From NCBI RefSeq assembly GCF_023715465.1, contig NZ_JAMBOE010000002.1, positions 267,104 through 331,103 on the forward strand: 64,000 nt of DNA, in the 5' to 3' direction. Shown here one piece after another: positions 53,499 to 63,439 of the stretch. The position numbers were made by a program, and so were the translations under genes. The notes beneath the pieces were generated by a model. That model worked only from the letters and a program-made list of their open reading frames with translations. It had not been told where the DNA came from and made no database searches. The first letter of the stretch is position 1. Each line of letters opens with the position of its first letter. This DNA comes from Paenibacillus macerans. GTDB taxonomy: Bacteria; Bacillota; Bacilli; Paenibacillales; Paenibacillaceae.

Positions 53499-54049
53499 TA
53501 TTTTCTCTCCTCAATCTCAGTTAAAATGTAGCGGATTACCTTTTCTTTTAACGCTTGATCCGGCGGGGCAAAACCGAACATTTCGGCAAACCATAGACCG
53601 TCGGCGGCCAGCCTGAACAACGTCGAAACCACGGGGTCCAATCCGTCATGTTCAATGCTTTTTTGAAGCAGACTGTATTCGGCTTGCATTTCCCCTAAAA
53701 GATGCGGATTGGTGAAAAGCGCGGTAGAAAGCGCAATCGTCATGTCGTTTTCGTTTTGCACCGAATCATGGGTTGTCTCTATATAGGCTTTGATCCACTT
53801 CCCTTTTTCGCCCGGGTCCTTGTCCGCTCGGGTCCTGACGCTACCGACGAAGTCATCGGAGTATTGCTTGACCATGCCCGAAATCAATTCTTCCTTGTTC
53901 GGGAAATGATAAAGCAACCCTCCTTTGCTGACTCCGGCCTCTTGGGCGACGGCATCTAAGGTTACATGTTCAACGCCGCTTTCTCTCGCCACTTTTGCGG
54001 CAGCCTGTAAAATCACGTTTCGCTTGGAAGCTTTTTTTGAACCTTCCAC
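53498..54049 (-). CDS. TetR-family repressor of the SMR exporter
   Basis: A 183-residue TetR protein: N-terminal HTH (VTLDAVAQEAGVSKGGLLYHFPNKEELI) and a ligand-binding C-terminal half. GTG at 54049 preceded by GGGAGGTGA; upstream codons lie in the promoter. The palindrome in its promoter is almost certainly its operator. Together with smr it forms a self-regulated export cassette. Confidence 0.9.
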   Translation of the reverse strand: MEGSKKASKRNVILQAAAKVARESGVEHVTLDAVAQEAGVSKGGLLYHFPNKEELISGMVKQYSDDFVGSVRTRADKDPGEKGKWIKAYIETTHDSVQNENDMTIALSTALFTNPHLLGEMQAEYSLLQKSIEHDGLDPVVSTLFRLAADGLWFAEMFGFAPPDQALKEKVIRYILTEIEERK

Positions 54050-54067
54050 GGAATCACCTCCCAATTT

Positions 54068-54097
54068 AGTATACCGTCTGGACGGTTTAGTTTTCAA
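54068..54097 (-). promoter_or_regulatory. tetR-smr promoter with embedded operator
   Basis: TTGAAA (54092-54097), 18-bp spacer and TATACT (54068-54073). The spacer holds the palindrome ACCGTC-2 nt-GACGGT (54073-54086), flanked by TA on both sides. A repressor here would block polymerase directly. Confidence 0.82.
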
Positions 54098-54239
54098 CTT
54101 TTTATTTTATCTACTTGCTCTTTCGATCCGCACAAAACGCGCCAACGCAAACAGAGGAATGGTTCCCCATTCCCCTGAAATAAGTCCGTAAATGAAATTC
54201 ATGAAGCCGCCGGCTGCCTACGGCAATCCGTCATCCCGA

Positions 54240-56309
54240 TTAATAAATCCGTCTGCCCCGTTCGTCGGGGATCCCGCTTTTGCGGTAGAAATACGTGTTG
54301 ATCTGGTCCCGCCATTCTTTGGCGTGTTCCGCCTGCTCCAACAGCCGGACCGCAACCTGCTTGTGAAGCGAATCGGGGATCAGGCCGGCCAGACTGTCCC
54401 AGGCTTCTCCCAACCGGGCGGCACGCTCCACGCCTTCGAAATGCGTGTCGTAGATATGCTGGATGACCGTTTTGCCGGAATGCAGGACATGGGTGTACGG
54501 GACGTGATGGAAAAACAGCAGCAGTTCATCCGGGCAGCTCTCCAAAAATTCGTACAGCCTGAAATTGGGCTCGGCGTATTGGACCGTGTATCCCGTTCCC
54601 GTGGCCTTGGTCCGGTCCACGCCGATTCCATGGCAATCGGCAAAATGGTACGTCCCCCACATCGAATACTCATAACCGTCGACGTTAGGCCCGTAATGAT
54701 GGTTGGGATTGACCATGAACCCGATCCCAAGCGGTCCCGTATAGGATTCGTAAATACTTAAGGAGTCCAGCAAAATACCGCGAATCGTCCGAACCACCCG
54801 CTCGTCGTCCCCAAACGTCAGGCGGATCCACTCCTCCGCGATTTCCTCGGCGGTCAGCTCTGGATTCCAAGCGAGCCGGCCGTATCCGTACAAATTGGCT
54901 TGAGCCAGCAAATGCCCGGTCCAGTTGGCGTCGTCCCCGGTGTTGGAAACGGCAGCGAAGCCGCTGTACCGGCTCCCATGCACCGAACTATCAACGATGC
55001 GTTTGACTGGAGTACCCTCCCCCTGCAAATACGTATCAAATTCCAGCACTTCCTTCCATTGCGGCACCAAATAACAAACATGCCGCTGCTGCCCGGTGTA
55101 CTCCTGGGTAATCTGAAACTCGATCATCTGGTTCGTGGCAGGCATTGCGCCGAGAAGCGGCGACACGGGCTCACGCACCTGAAAATCGATCGGCCCGTTT
55201 TTCACCTGCAGGATGACATTGTCATGGAAGCGGCCATCCAGCGGTACAAAATGATCGTACGCCGCTCTCGCCCGGTCCGTCTTCCGGTCGCGCCAATCCT
55301 GCTTGCAGTTGTATACGAAGCAGCGCCAGATCACGACGCCACCGTGCGGCTTCAGCGCTTCCGCCAGCATATTGGCACCATCCGCGTGGTCGCGGCCGTA
55401 GGTGAACGGCCCAGGCCGGTTCTCCGAATCGGCTTTGACGAGAAAACCGCCGAAATCGGGGATATGCCGGTATATGTCCGCCGCCCGCTCACTCCACCAC
55501 CGCTGGACCTCCGGGTCCAACGGATCAGCCGTGGGCAGGCCGCCGATCTCCAGCGGCGCCGCGTAATTAATGCTGAGGAACAGCTTGATCCCGTAACTGC
55601 GGAAAATGCCGGCAAGCCCGGCCACCTCCGGCAAATACGCCTCTGTGATCAGCATCGTTTCCAAGCGGTGCACATTTACGTTGTTGATCGATAAGGCATT
55701 CACCCCGGTCGATGACAAAAGCCTGGCGTAATCGCGAATTCGCCCCAAATCGGAGGTGATTTTACCGTCGGTGTAAAAGATCGAACTCCCGGCATAACCG
55801 CGTTCGATCGACCCGTCGATATTGTCCCATTGGTTGATCATCCGGAGTTGGTTGACCGGATTTTCCACGATATGAAGATCGTTAACGGGGCGGCCAATAC
55901 CAATCAGTCTCAGCAGATGGAAAACGCCGTACAGCACGCCTGCGGAAGAAACAGCGCCAATGGCGATGTGGCCGGCGGACGGATCGCTTTGGATCACGAA
56001 GCCTTCCGCTCCGATGCCTGCGCGTGTTTCTTCGTCAATGAATTCCTGAAGCAGCGTGTTGCCGCCGATGGTTCCAATCACAATGCCTGAACCGCCATCC
56101 CAGATTTGCGAAATCTCGGGCGTTTGCCCCAACATCCCTTCCAGTCCGCGGACGAGTTCGGCCACAGCGGAAACGATGATTTCATCCTGCTCCGCAACAA
56201 CAATGCGGCGATAATCAGCATACTGTTCAAGCGTTTTGCCTGCTAACCGGTTATACCCGAGCCAGGCCTGATAGCCCGTGTTTTTTACGAAAAATGGTGT
56301 ATGGCTCAT
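54240..56309 (-). CDS. aguA: Alpha-glucuronidase (GH67)
   Basis: A 689-residue cytoplasmic GH67 enzyme. [26 protein letters not shown] (split in two blocks) contains the acid/base Glu region, and [18 protein letters not shown] with QVREPVSPL the other carboxylates. [23 protein letters not shown] is highly typical. It removes 4-O-methylglucuronic acid from imported aldouronates. It lies 18 bp after the Nif3-like gene and behind the solute-binding gene in one apparent transcript. Confidence 0.94.
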   Translation of the reverse strand: MSHTPFFVKNTGYQAWLGYNRLAGKTLEQYADYRRIVVAEQDEIIVSAVAELVRGLEGMLGQTPEISQIWDGGSGIVIGTIGGNTLLQEFIDEETRAGIGAEGFVIQSDPSAGHIAIGAVSSAGVLYGVFHLLRLIGIGRPVNDLHIVENPVNQLRMINQWDNIDGSIERGYAGSSIFYTDGKITSDLGRIRDYARLLSSTGVNALSINNVNVHRLETMLITEAYLPEVAGLAGIFRSYGIKLFLSINYAAPLEIGGLPTADPLDPEVQRWWSERAADIYRHIPDFGGFLVKADSENRPGPFTYGRDHADGANMLAEALKPHGGVVIWRCFVYNCKQDWRDRKTDRARAAYDHFVPLDGRFHDNVILQVKNGPIDFQVREPVSPLLGAMPATNQMIEFQITQEYTGQQRHVCYLVPQWKEVLEFDTYLQGEGTPVKRIVDSSVHGSRYSGFAAVSNTGDDANWTGHLLAQANLYGYGRLAWNPELTAEEIAEEWIRLTFGDDERVVRTIRGILLDSLSIYESYTGPLGIGFMVNPNHHYGPNVDGYEYSMWGTYHFADCHGIGVDRTKATGTGYTVQYAEPNFRLYEFLESCPDELLLFFHHVPYTHVLHSGKTVIQHIYDTHFEGVERAARLGEAWDSLAGLIPDSLHKQVAVRLLEQAEHAKEWRDQINTYFYRKSGIPDERGRRIY

Positions 56310-56327
56310 TCGTCCACTACGCTCCTG

Positions 56328-57122
56328 TCAAATAATTTGGAAAAGCGGCTTTTCAGCAACAAAATAAACGGGAAGTCCGGGGTACCGCGCCCTGAGCATG
56401 CCCGCCAAATAATTCATGCCGGGCTCCTCGCTTTGCGCGTGGCCCAAGACGATGATAGCCTTGCGTTTTCCTTGCTGCACGGCATCTCTTACATATTCGG
56501 GAGTTTCCCACTCCGGTCCTTCGCCCAATATAATCAAATCCAAGTTTTCCTGCTCAAAAAGCGGAATCGCCATAAAGCCGCCGCCCCTGTAGCCCGCGAG
56601 CATGCCAATTCGTGAACATATCATGGACAGGTCGCCAACGACGCGTACATACGGAATGCCAAGCTTGCTCTTGAGGTGACCGGCAATTTCACGAACGCTC
56701 GCAGCCGGAATTTGAATGATGGCCGATGCCGGATGATATTCCGCAAGGTGCTTTTGCCAATCCAATTGCTCGATAAGCCCGGCCATGATACCGTCGGGCT
56801 GATAACGATGCCAATAATCATGGAACCTGAAAATCGCCATTCCGGTTTCCTCGATCAGCTTTCGTTTTTCCATGGCTACAGGATCGTTCTTGATGGCCTC
56901 CCTATTATGATGATGGCTGAAAAATATCCCCTCGTGGCTGATCAGCAGATTTGCCCCCGCCTTTGCGGCCTGACGAATGACGTCAGATGAGGCCACAAAC
57001 GCCGTGGCGATCCCCCTGACTTTTGCTGAAGGATCTCCGAATTCAAGCACATCGACCGTCGTTTCGAGCTGCCCCACGGGGTTGATGAGTTCATGAATAA
57101 CATCCCCGATTCGAAGCGGCAT
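56328..57122 (-). CDS. Nif3-like dinuclear metal protein
   Basis: A 264-residue NIF3/DUF34-family protein (often labelled GTP cyclohydrolase 1 type 2 homologue). LLISHEGIFFSHHHN holds metal ligands equivalent to the family ISHHP, and the later ILGEGPEWE / IVLGHAQSEEPGM supply the other metal ligands. The family function is debated. It is unusual to find it between a sugar-binding lipoprotein and aguA, which suggests a role in uronate metabolism; that is inference. GGGGGAG lies before the ATG. Confidence 0.82.
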   Translation of the reverse strand: MPLRIGDVIHELINPVGQLETTVDVLEFGDPSAKVRGIATAFVASSDVIRQAAKAGANLLISHEGIFFSHHHNREAIKNDPVAMEKRKLIEETGMAIFRFHDYWHRYQPDGIMAGLIEQLDWQKHLAEYHPASAIIQIPAASVREIAGHLKSKLGIPYVRVVGDLSMICSRIGMLAGYRGGGFMAIPLFEQENLDLIILGEGPEWETPEYVRDAVQQGKRKAIIVLGHAQSEEPGMNYLAGMLRARYPGLPVYFVAEKPLFQII

Positions 57123-57169
57123 GGTTTCTCCCCCTTCTATCCTTATAATCTCTGAACGGGTAATATAAT

Positions 57170-57196
57170 ACCCGGAACAAGGTTAGCGTTCCGGGT
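57170..57196 (-). terminator. Intercistronic hairpin after the solute-binding gene
   Basis: Perfect 9-bp stem ACCCGGAAC/GTTCCGGGT without a clear T-tract. Such hairpins often protect the abundant binding-protein mRNA and cut downstream expression. Confidence 0.7.
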
Positions 57197-57213
57197 TATA
57201 TGTCTGTCCAAGC

Positions 57214-58530
57214 TTAGTTTTCGTAAGATGCGGAAGCATCCTTCAATTGATCAAAAGCTTGTTCCGGGGTAATTTTACCGAAACTGAGTTGGTCATGGAC
57301 ATAAGGGAAGTCTTTATCGATAAAGTTTGTCCAGCCGCCCGCGCCTGCCGTCCAGATTTGCGCATCAGGAGCGGAAGCGTTATACATGTCCAGACCGCCT
57401 TTATCCGTTTCGCTCATGCTGGATTCCAGAAGTTTCGCGCTGTCGCTATTTGCCGGGATACCGCGCAGAGTGCCCAGGGTCTCAGCTGCTTCCGGATCAT
57501 TAACGAACCAATTGACAAATTCGATAGCTTCTTTTTGATATTTGGAGTCATTGGTAACCGCCAAATACATAGAAGGCTTCACCCAGCCTCCCGCTTGCTC
57601 CGCACGAGGCATCGTCACAAGCGCGTAAGCCCCTTTTTTCAAACTATCCCAAGAAGTGAGCGCATTGGAGAAGCTATAACGGAACAAAATTTTGCCCGAT
57701 ACCATCAGATCCATTTGCGGATCAAGCTCCTTGTCCGCCGTGTTTACGTCTGCCGGAGGCACCAGTCCTTCCTTCCGGAGCTTGTCAAAGTGATTCGCCC
57801 AGTCGACGAAGGTATCACGGTCGATGTTGAAATGGCCGTCGTCCGTAATGACCGGGCCCTTGCCTTTAGCGTATTGATAGGCCGAATACACAAAGTAGTT
57901 GGCGGCATAATCTTTTACGAAGTATTGTCCTTCCGGCAATTTGGATTTGGACGATTCGGCTAACGCGAAGAAATCATCCCATGTCCAACCGTTGGCCGGA
58001 TTTTGAATGCCCAGTTTGTCGAGGGCGGCTTTATCGTAAATCATGCCGAACGCAACCGATCCAAGCGGAACAGCGTATTGTTGGCCGTCAAGCGAGCCGC
58101 CCGCGAGCAGCTTCGGATCGAATTTGGATACATCCACATCGGTCAATGGAGCCAATTGATTCCGGCTCATCCAGTCCGGCATCCAGCCCGGATCCAATTG
58201 AACGATATCCGGAGCATTTTTAGCCGCCGCTTGCGTGGATAGCTTATCCAGATAACCGTCCATACCGGAATACTCCGGTTCAAAAGTGATGTTAGGATGA
58301 TTTTTCGTGTACAAATCAAGTGCGGCTAACGTAGCCTGATGCCGATCCTGTGACCCCCACCACATAATCCGAAGCTTAACTTGTTTGTTGCTCGTGTTTG
58401 CAGCCGCGTTTCCGGAATTTCCCGCTTGCGAATTATCGGCAGCATTTCCTCCCCCGCCGCCGCAGGCGGCCAACGAGCCTACCAGTGAAGCTGTTACCGC
58501 CACTTTAAGTAAACGCTTCCAACCAAACAT
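57214..58530 (-). CDS. Sugar ABC transporter solute-binding lipoprotein
   Basis: A 438-residue family-1 binding protein. Lipobox LAAC near residue 23, followed by a glycine-rich and Asn/Ala/Ser linker, then LRIMWWGSQDRHQATLAALDLYTKNHP and ILFRYSFSNALTSW. It captures aldouronate or xylooligosaccharide for the permeases, inferred from aguA and YesMN in the cluster. It leads the cluster, with a strong AAAGGAGG. A hairpin follows. Confidence 0.9.
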   Translation of the reverse strand: MFGWKRLLKVAVTASLVGSLAACGGGGGNAADNSQAGNSGNAAANTSNKQVKLRIMWWGSQDRHQATLAALDLYTKNHPNITFEPEYSGMDGYLDKLSTQAAAKNAPDIVQLDPGWMPDWMSRNQLAPLTDVDVSKFDPKLLAGGSLDGQQYAVPLGSVAFGMIYDKAALDKLGIQNPANGWTWDDFFALAESSKSKLPEGQYFVKDYAANYFVYSAYQYAKGKGPVITDDGHFNIDRDTFVDWANHFDKLRKEGLVPPADVNTADKELDPQMDLMVSGKILFRYSFSNALTSWDSLKKGAYALVTMPRAEQAGGWVKPSMYLAVTNDSKYQKEAIEFVNWFVNDPEAAETLGTLRGIPANSDSAKLLESSMSETDKGGLDMYNASAPDAQIWTAGAGGWTNFIDKDFPYVHDQLSFGKITPEQAFDQLKDASASYEN

Positions 58531-58668
58531 TGTGAAACCTCCTTTTGAATAGCAAATATCTGTTTACATCTCCTATAGTACCGATTCAAAGAGGAGGTTT
58601 ATATAAGAGCGATGCACGATTTGTTATAAAATTCCTCGAAAATAATAGAGCATTCCTCCCGGCATCTC

Positions 58669-59604
58669 TTAAAAGATGCTCCAGTTAAACTCGCGCGACA
58701 GCCGCTCCAGCAAATGAACGCCCGCGATGCTGTTTCCTTTCGGGTTCAGCGCCGGCCCTACTACGCCGATGCCCAAGCGCCCGGGCACCAGGGACAAAAT
58801 GCCTCCCGATACGCCGCTTTTGGCCGGCAGTCCCGCCGCGATGGCGAACTCGCCCGACCCGTTATACATCCCGCACGTGACCATGAACGTTTTGGCGATT
58901 TGCACGTAACGCCGGGGAACCAGCTCCTTGCCTGTGATTGGGTCTGTACCGTCCTTTGCCAGCACCAACGCCATACGCGCCAAATCGGCGCAGGTTACCT
59001 CGATCGAGCAGTGGCGGAAGTAGATGTCAAGCACTTCTTCCACGCCGCAGCCCAAAATCCCTTTGTCCAGCAAAAAATAAGCCATCGAACGGTTCAAATG
59101 GCCTGTCACCTTCTCGGACCTGTAAACCTCCAGATTGCAATCCAGCGAGGGGTTTCCGGCCAACTCGCGCAAAAACTCCAGGATGCGGGCCGATTTGTTC
59201 GCCGCGCTGTCACCTTTGATCATCGAAGATACCACGATCGCCCCCGCGTTGATCAGCGGGTTAAACGGAATCGCCGGCTGCACCAGCTCGAGCTTCATGA
59301 TCGAATTGAAGTTATCGCCTGTAGGCTCCATGCCCACCCTGGAAAAAACCGCTTCTTCCCCATGATCGATCAGGGCGAGAATCAAAGTAAACACCTTCGA
59401 GATGCTCTGCATTGTAAACGGTATTTGAGCATCCCCGGCGCTTACGGATCTCCCTGCCGCATCGGTCAGGTGAATCCCCAGCAGATGTTTGGGCGATTTC
59501 GACAACTCGGGAATATACGTGGCCACGGTCCCCTGCGCGCTTTCCAGGCGGCTCGTTTCCACCCACTCCGCTAAGCATGCTTCCAGTCGATCCAGCTCGG
59601 TCAT
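58669..59604 (-). CDS. glsA: Glutaminase
   Basis: A 311-residue serine-beta-lactamase-like glutaminase. The S-x-x-K nucleophile is in FTMQSISKVFTL, with NPLINAGAIVVSSMI and a late AAGLPAKSGVSGGI. It hydrolyses glutamine to glutamate and ammonia. ATG at 59604 is nine bp after GGAGG; a longer frame is disfavoured. Monocistronic. Confidence 0.93.
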   Translation of the reverse strand: MTELDRLEACLAEWVETSRLESAQGTVATYIPELSKSPKHLLGIHLTDAAGRSVSAGDAQIPFTMQSISKVFTLILALIDHGEEAVFSRVGMEPTGDNFNSIMKLELVQPAIPFNPLINAGAIVVSSMIKGDSAANKSARILEFLRELAGNPSLDCNLEVYRSEKVTGHLNRSMAYFLLDKGILGCGVEEVLDIYFRHCSIEVTCADLARMALVLAKDGTDPITGKELVPRRYVQIAKTFMVTCGMYNGSGEFAIAAGLPAKSGVSGGILSLVPGRLGIGVVGPALNPKGNSIAGVHLLERLSREFNWSIF

Positions 59605-59688
59605 GGCCTGTTTCCTCCAATCGATCACGATGTTGGACCGGGGCGGAACCCCGGCGATGCCTTTAACTTCGCCCCGGCCAAAATACGG

Positions 59689-59976
59689 TTACTGCTGCGA
59701 ATCGCTCAGCTTTTGCTTGGCCAAACGGATCATTTCCCGGACCATCGAACCGCCGATGGCGCCGCCTATTTTGCCGGCCTCCTCCGAGGTCAAATCCCCG
59801 TTATCGCCTTCCTTGAGCGGCACGCCAAGCGATTCGGCCACCTCGTATTTCACATCGTCCGGATGCTGCGGATCTACAGGGTAGCCTTCACGCCGCATCA
59901 CTTCCGCCTTGAACTGCTTCAGGTCCGTTTCATTAGCGCTGGGCGCCGCCGGACCGTTTCCTCTTCTTTTTACCAT
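59689..59976 (-). CDS. Small acid-soluble spore protein, alpha/beta type
   Basis: A 95-residue SASP-like protein. The core YEVAESLGVPLKEGDNGDLT followed by SEEAGKIGGAIGGSMVREMI matches the alpha/beta-type SASP motif, with the GPR-like cleavage segment in the EVAESLGV region. A 30-residue basic lead (MVKRRGNGPAAPS) makes it longer than classic SspA. These proteins coat spore DNA. GAAAGGG before the ATG. Its presence confirms a spore-former. Confidence 0.82.
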   Translation of the reverse strand: MVKRRGNGPAAPSANETDLKQFKAEVMRREGYPVDPQHPDDVKYEVAESLGVPLKEGDNGDLTSEEAGKIGGAIGGSMVREMIRLAKQKLSDSQQ

Positions 59977-60266
59977 GGATATCCCTTTCTTTCAATCAAG
60001 AATTGTCCATAACATGCCCCGATTCAGCTTTTCTCACTCTTTTATCCCAGGTCCTCGAAGCGGCTGAAACGCGTTGGCAAAAACAAATCAAGCGAAAAAC
60101 GTATAACCGGCCGGTAAAAACGGAATGAAATATTATTGAACATTGTTTTTCGTGATGAAGATCATAGTCCGTATGAGTGATAAAAATGATAATTTAATCC
60201 GATAATAAATTTTTATCGAATTGTCATCTCTAAAGATGCGAACCTTTAAAGAAAAGAAGGGTAGAC

Positions 60267-61139
60267 ATGAACTTGAATCAATATGTTCCGATCATCGCCA
60301 AACCGGTCAAAGCCGCCTTGAAACCGGCTCAGGAAGTGGGAATCATCCTCGTTTCGTCGCTGCTTGTCGCCGCTGGGCTTAATCTGTTTCTGATCCCCCA
60401 CAAGCTGCTGTCCGGCGGGCTGACGGGCGTTGCCTCCTTCATCGGTTATTTTACGGACTGGAATATATCGATTCTGTACTTTCTGCTGAATGTCCCGCTC
60501 ATCGCCTGGGGCTGGAAAGCGGTCGGGCGGCGGTATATCATTTTAAGTTGCATTTCCGTCGTGAGCACGACGTGGTTTATGGCGATCATCCCGCAGATTC
60601 AGGTAACCAATGACCCGATTCTCGGCTCCGTGTGCGGCGGGATCATCTCGGCGGCGGGCATCGGATTTTCACTGCGCGTAGGCGGCTCGACCGGCGGCTT
60701 TGATATCCTTGGATCGATCGTTACCCGTAAATACGACGTGGCGATGGGCAATATTTTGTTTCTCTTGAACGGCGTCGTAATCGTGGCGCTCGGATTTTTG
60801 CAGAGCTGGGACCTGGCCCTCTATTCCATGCTGTCGACCTTTGTGAAAGGCAAAGTCGTGGACATGATCCATGTCGGACATATCAAGGTCACCTGCTTTA
60901 TCATCACCAAGCAAAAAGAGCAGATGCTCTGCCGTTTGCGCAAGCTCCACCACGGTATTACGTGCATCCACTCAGAAGGTGGGTACAGCGAGGAGAAAAA
61001 CTACATGCTGATGACGGTAACGACCCGCTATGAGCTGGCCGCCGTGCGCAAAGCGGTGGCGGAAACCGATCCGTACGCCTTCATGAACGTGGTCCAGTCC
61101 ACGGAAATCCTCGGTCGGTTCGCCCGGTCTGTAAAATAA
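60267..61139 (+). CDS. YitT-family membrane protein (DUF161/DUF2179)
   Basis: A 290-residue protein with five or six N-terminal helices (LVSSLLVAAGLNLFLIPHKLLSGG, GGIISAAGIGFSLRVGGSTGGFDIL) and a soluble C-terminal DUF2179 domain (GHIKVTCFIITKQ, GITCIHSEGGYSEEKNY). YitT proteins are common in Firmicutes, some induced during sporulation; transport is suspected but unproven. Ends at a bidirectional terminator. Shine-Dalgarno AAGAAGGG. Confidence 0.9.
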   Translation: MNLNQYVPIIAKPVKAALKPAQEVGIILVSSLLVAAGLNLFLIPHKLLSGGLTGVASFIGYFTDWNISILYFLLNVPLIAWGWKAVGRRYIILSCISVVSTTWFMAIIPQIQVTNDPILGSVCGGIISAAGIGFSLRVGGSTGGFDILGSIVTRKYDVAMGNILFLLNGVVIVALGFLQSWDLALYSMLSTFVKGKVVDMIHVGHIKVTCFIITKQKEQMLCRLRKLHHGITCIHSEGGYSEEKNYMLMTVTTRYELAAVRKAVAETDPYAFMNVVQSTEILGRFARSVK

Positions 61140-61149
61140 CCCAAAAATA

Positions 61150-61184
61150 TAGACCGTTCCCCAAGTTTAGGAGACGGTCTTTTG
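61150..61184. terminator. Bidirectional terminator
   Basis: Stem AGACCGT/ACGGTCT with an inner TCC/GGA, TTTT on the plus side and an A-run upstream serving the minus side. It separates yitT from the iron lipoprotein gene. Confidence 0.82.
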
Positions 61185-61196
61185 CAGGCGATGTAA

Positions 61197-62237
61197 TTAT
61201 TTTTCAAGTCCGTATATCTCGTACAGCTGGTCAAGCATCAGATTGGCCGCTTTGATGCCGCCGGCGGTATTCCAGATGGCGTCATCCACTTTATAGACTT
61301 TGCCGTTTTTCACCGCGTTCAGGTTTTTCCACAGCGGATCGTTCGTCCAGTCAGTTTCGGTCTGATTCGCTTTGCCGTCGCCCGTTTCGTAAGTAAAGTA
61401 GAACAAGCGGTCGGCGTCCGCTTCGGACAGCCGTTCTTTCGTAATTTCATCGACAAACGTGTCTTTTGCGTTTTGCGTCATTTCATTTCTGGCGATGCCG
61501 AGTTGCTCGAAAATAATTCCGGAGAACGTGTTCGTATGGTAGATGCGAGTTTTGCCGTCCATGAACCGGACAACCGATACCGTTTCTTTCAGCTTGTCGC
61601 CGGCCTTGGCTTTAAAATCTTCAATCCGCGCTTCGAAGGCAGCCAACTGTTCGTCGCCTTTGTCGGTCATTCCAAGCGCTTCCGCGTATAGTTTGAAATT
61701 GTCCATCCAATTCCCGCGCAGGTCTTCGGACATGATCGTTGGAGCGATCGCATTCAACTGCTCATAAACTTTCTCTTGGCGCATCTTGTTCCCGATGATC
61801 AAATCCGGCTGCAATCCGGCAATCAACTCCAGATTCGGCTGGCTCTCCTCGCCAACCACTTCAACCCCGTCCATCTCGGCTTTGATATGAGCATACCAGG
61901 GGTCTCCGGTCCAGGAACGGACGGCGCCCACCGGTTTAACTCCCAAGGCAAGCAGCGCTTCCGTGCCTTCGTTGGTCAAAATGACGACTCGCTTCGGCGT
62001 ACCGGCTATTTTCGTTTCCCCCATCGCATGTTTAACGGTACGGACATCATCGGCAGCCGCATTGCCGCTTGAGTTCCCATTCTCCGCGGCCGGCGTGCCG
62101 CTTGCCGCTTGGGTATTGCCGGATGCCCCCTGGCTTTGATTGCTTCCGCATCCGGTCAGCGCCAGCATGAGCGCCAAAATGGCGAGCCCCCACCATACGG
62201 TGCGTTTTCGGATGTTGTGATTACGAGTAAAGCTCAT
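61197..62237 (-). CDS. Iron-siderophore ABC transporter solute-binding lipoprotein
   Basis: A 346-residue class-III binding protein (FecB/FhuD type). Lipobox LTGC near residue 30, a Ser/Asn/Gly linker, then KRVVILTNEGTEALLALGVKPVG and NLELIAGLQPDLIIGNKM. It would bind an Fe(III)-siderophore, similar in type to YfiY. Divergent from two FecCD permeases, with two Fur-type boxes between. GGGGGAT lies before the ATG. Confidence 0.9.
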   Translation of the reverse strand: MSFTRNHNIRKRTVWWGLAILALMLALTGCGSNQSQGASGNTQAASGTPAAENGNSSGNAAADDVRTVKHAMGETKIAGTPKRVVILTNEGTEALLALGVKPVGAVRSWTGDPWYAHIKAEMDGVEVVGEESQPNLELIAGLQPDLIIGNKMRQEKVYEQLNAIAPTIMSEDLRGNWMDNFKLYAEALGMTDKGDEQLAAFEARIEDFKAKAGDKLKETVSVVRFMDGKTRIYHTNTFSGIIFEQLGIARNEMTQNAKDTFVDEITKERLSEADADRLFYFTYETGDGKANQTETDWTNDPLWKNLNAVKNGKVYKVDDAIWNTAGGIKAANLMLDQLYEIYGLEK

Positions 62238-62294
62238 TAAAGATCCCCCTTAAATATGTCTGTTTAGTGCTTGGTAAAGATAATAATGCAAATG

Positions 62295-62309
62295 TGATAA
62301 TGATTATCA
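62295..62309. promoter_or_regulatory. Perfect Fur box
   Basis: TGATAATGATTATCA, an exact 7-1-7 match to the Bacillus Fur consensus. It lies about 60 bp upstream of the binding-protein start. Confidence 0.92.
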
Positions 62310-62369
62310 TCTTCATCGCGATGTTCAAAACTATAAAGCATGAAAAACCGCTTGTCAATCCATTAAGAA

Positions 62370-62384
62370 TGATTCTCATAATCA
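62370..62384. promoter_or_regulatory. Second Fur box
   Basis: TGATTCTCATAATCA, about 11-12 of 14 consensus positions, about 75 bp before the permease start. Together with the first box it would give Fur control in both directions. Confidence 0.7.
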
Positions 62385-62458
62385 TTGACAGCCCGCACCG
62401 CATCTTCTAATATTTAATGGATATTATCTTCTACATCCGGAAAGTGGGAATTTGCCTC

Positions 62459-63439
62459 ATGAAAGGTTTCGGCTTATTGATTTCAGCGTTTGCCCTGGCC
62501 GCAGCGCTCGTTTGCAGCATCAGTTTCGGCGTGACGGACATTCCTTTCGGCACCGTGTGGGAATCGTTTGTCCGCCCAAACGGCAGCAACGAGCATCTGA
62601 TTATCCAAACGGCCCGCGTTCCGCGCGCCTTTATCGCCGCCGCCGTCGGCGCTTGCCTCGCGGTTGCGGGAGCGCTGATGCAGGTCATCACCCGCAATCC
62701 AATCGCTTCGCCCAGCACGCTTGGGGTTAACTCCGGGGCAGCCTTCTTCATCATCCTGGCGACCGGATGGCTGGGCATAGCGGGAATGCAGCCCCTTACC
62801 TGGGTTGCTTTGACCGGAGCGGCCCTAAGCGGAATGGTTGTTTTCCTGCTCGGAAGCATCGGCCGGGACGGCATGACGCCGCTCAAAATCACGCTTGCCG
62901 GCGCTTCGATGGCCGCTTTTTTCTACTCGCTCACGCAAGGTCTGATGCTCTCTGACGGCAAAATGTTCGACCAAGTCCTCGTCTGGCTCGTCGGGTCCGT
63001 TGCGGGGCGGGAAATGGGCCAGCTTCTCGCCGTTCTTCCCTATATGGGAGCCGGGATGCTTATCGCTTTCCTTCTGTCCGCACAGCTGAATATCCTGGCG
63101 ATGGGAGATACCGTCGCGCAGGGGCTTGGCCAACGTACGGGGCAAATTAAAGCTTTGGCCGCGGCGTCCGTTATTCTGCTTGCCGGTGGGTCGGTTGCGG
63201 TGGCCGGTCCGATCGCGTTTGTCGGCATCATTATTCCGCATATCGTCCGCTATTTCATAGGTACGGATTACCGCTGGATTTTACCTTACTGCGCCTTATT
63301 CGGAGCCTTGCTGCTGGTGGCCGCCGACGTCGGGTCAAGGTACATCGCCATGCCGAAAGAAGTGCCGGTCGGGGTCATGACCGCGCTGCTCGGAGTACCG
63401 TTTTTCGTATATATCGCAAGGAAAGGGGTGAAAAACTGA
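62459..63439 (+). CDS. FecCD-type siderophore permease 1
   Basis: A 326-residue permease with nine or ten helices, the FecCD/BtuC fold. RVPRAFIAAAVGACLAVAGALMQVITRNPIASPSTLGVNSGA-like sequence (in two blocks here) and a GPIAFVGIIIPHIVRYFIG loop are family landmarks. ATG at 62459 (MKGFGLLI) chosen over an ATG 42 bp upstream lacking a ribosome site. Coupled to the second permease by ATGA. Fur box upstream. Confidence 0.88.
   Translation: MKGFGLLISAFALAAALVCSISFGVTDIPFGTVWESFVRPNGSNEHLIIQTARVPRAFIAAAVGACLAVAGALMQVITRNPIASPSTLGVNSGAAFFIILATGWLGIAGMQPLTWVALTGAALSGMVVFLLGSIGRDGMTPLKITLAGASMAAFFYSLTQGLMLSDGKMFDQVLVWLVGSVAGREMGQLLAVLPYMGAGMLIAFLLSAQLNILAMGDTVAQGLGQRTGQIKALAAASVILLAGGSVAVAGPIAFVGIIIPHIVRYFIGTDYRWILPYCALFGALLLVAADVGSRYIAMPKEVPVGVMTALLGVPFFVYIARKGVKN

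Noticed and set aside
58531-58668. CcpA cre site before the aldouronate binding-protein gene
   Set aside because: The best candidate (TGTAAACAGATA) lacks the central CG and key half-site bases.
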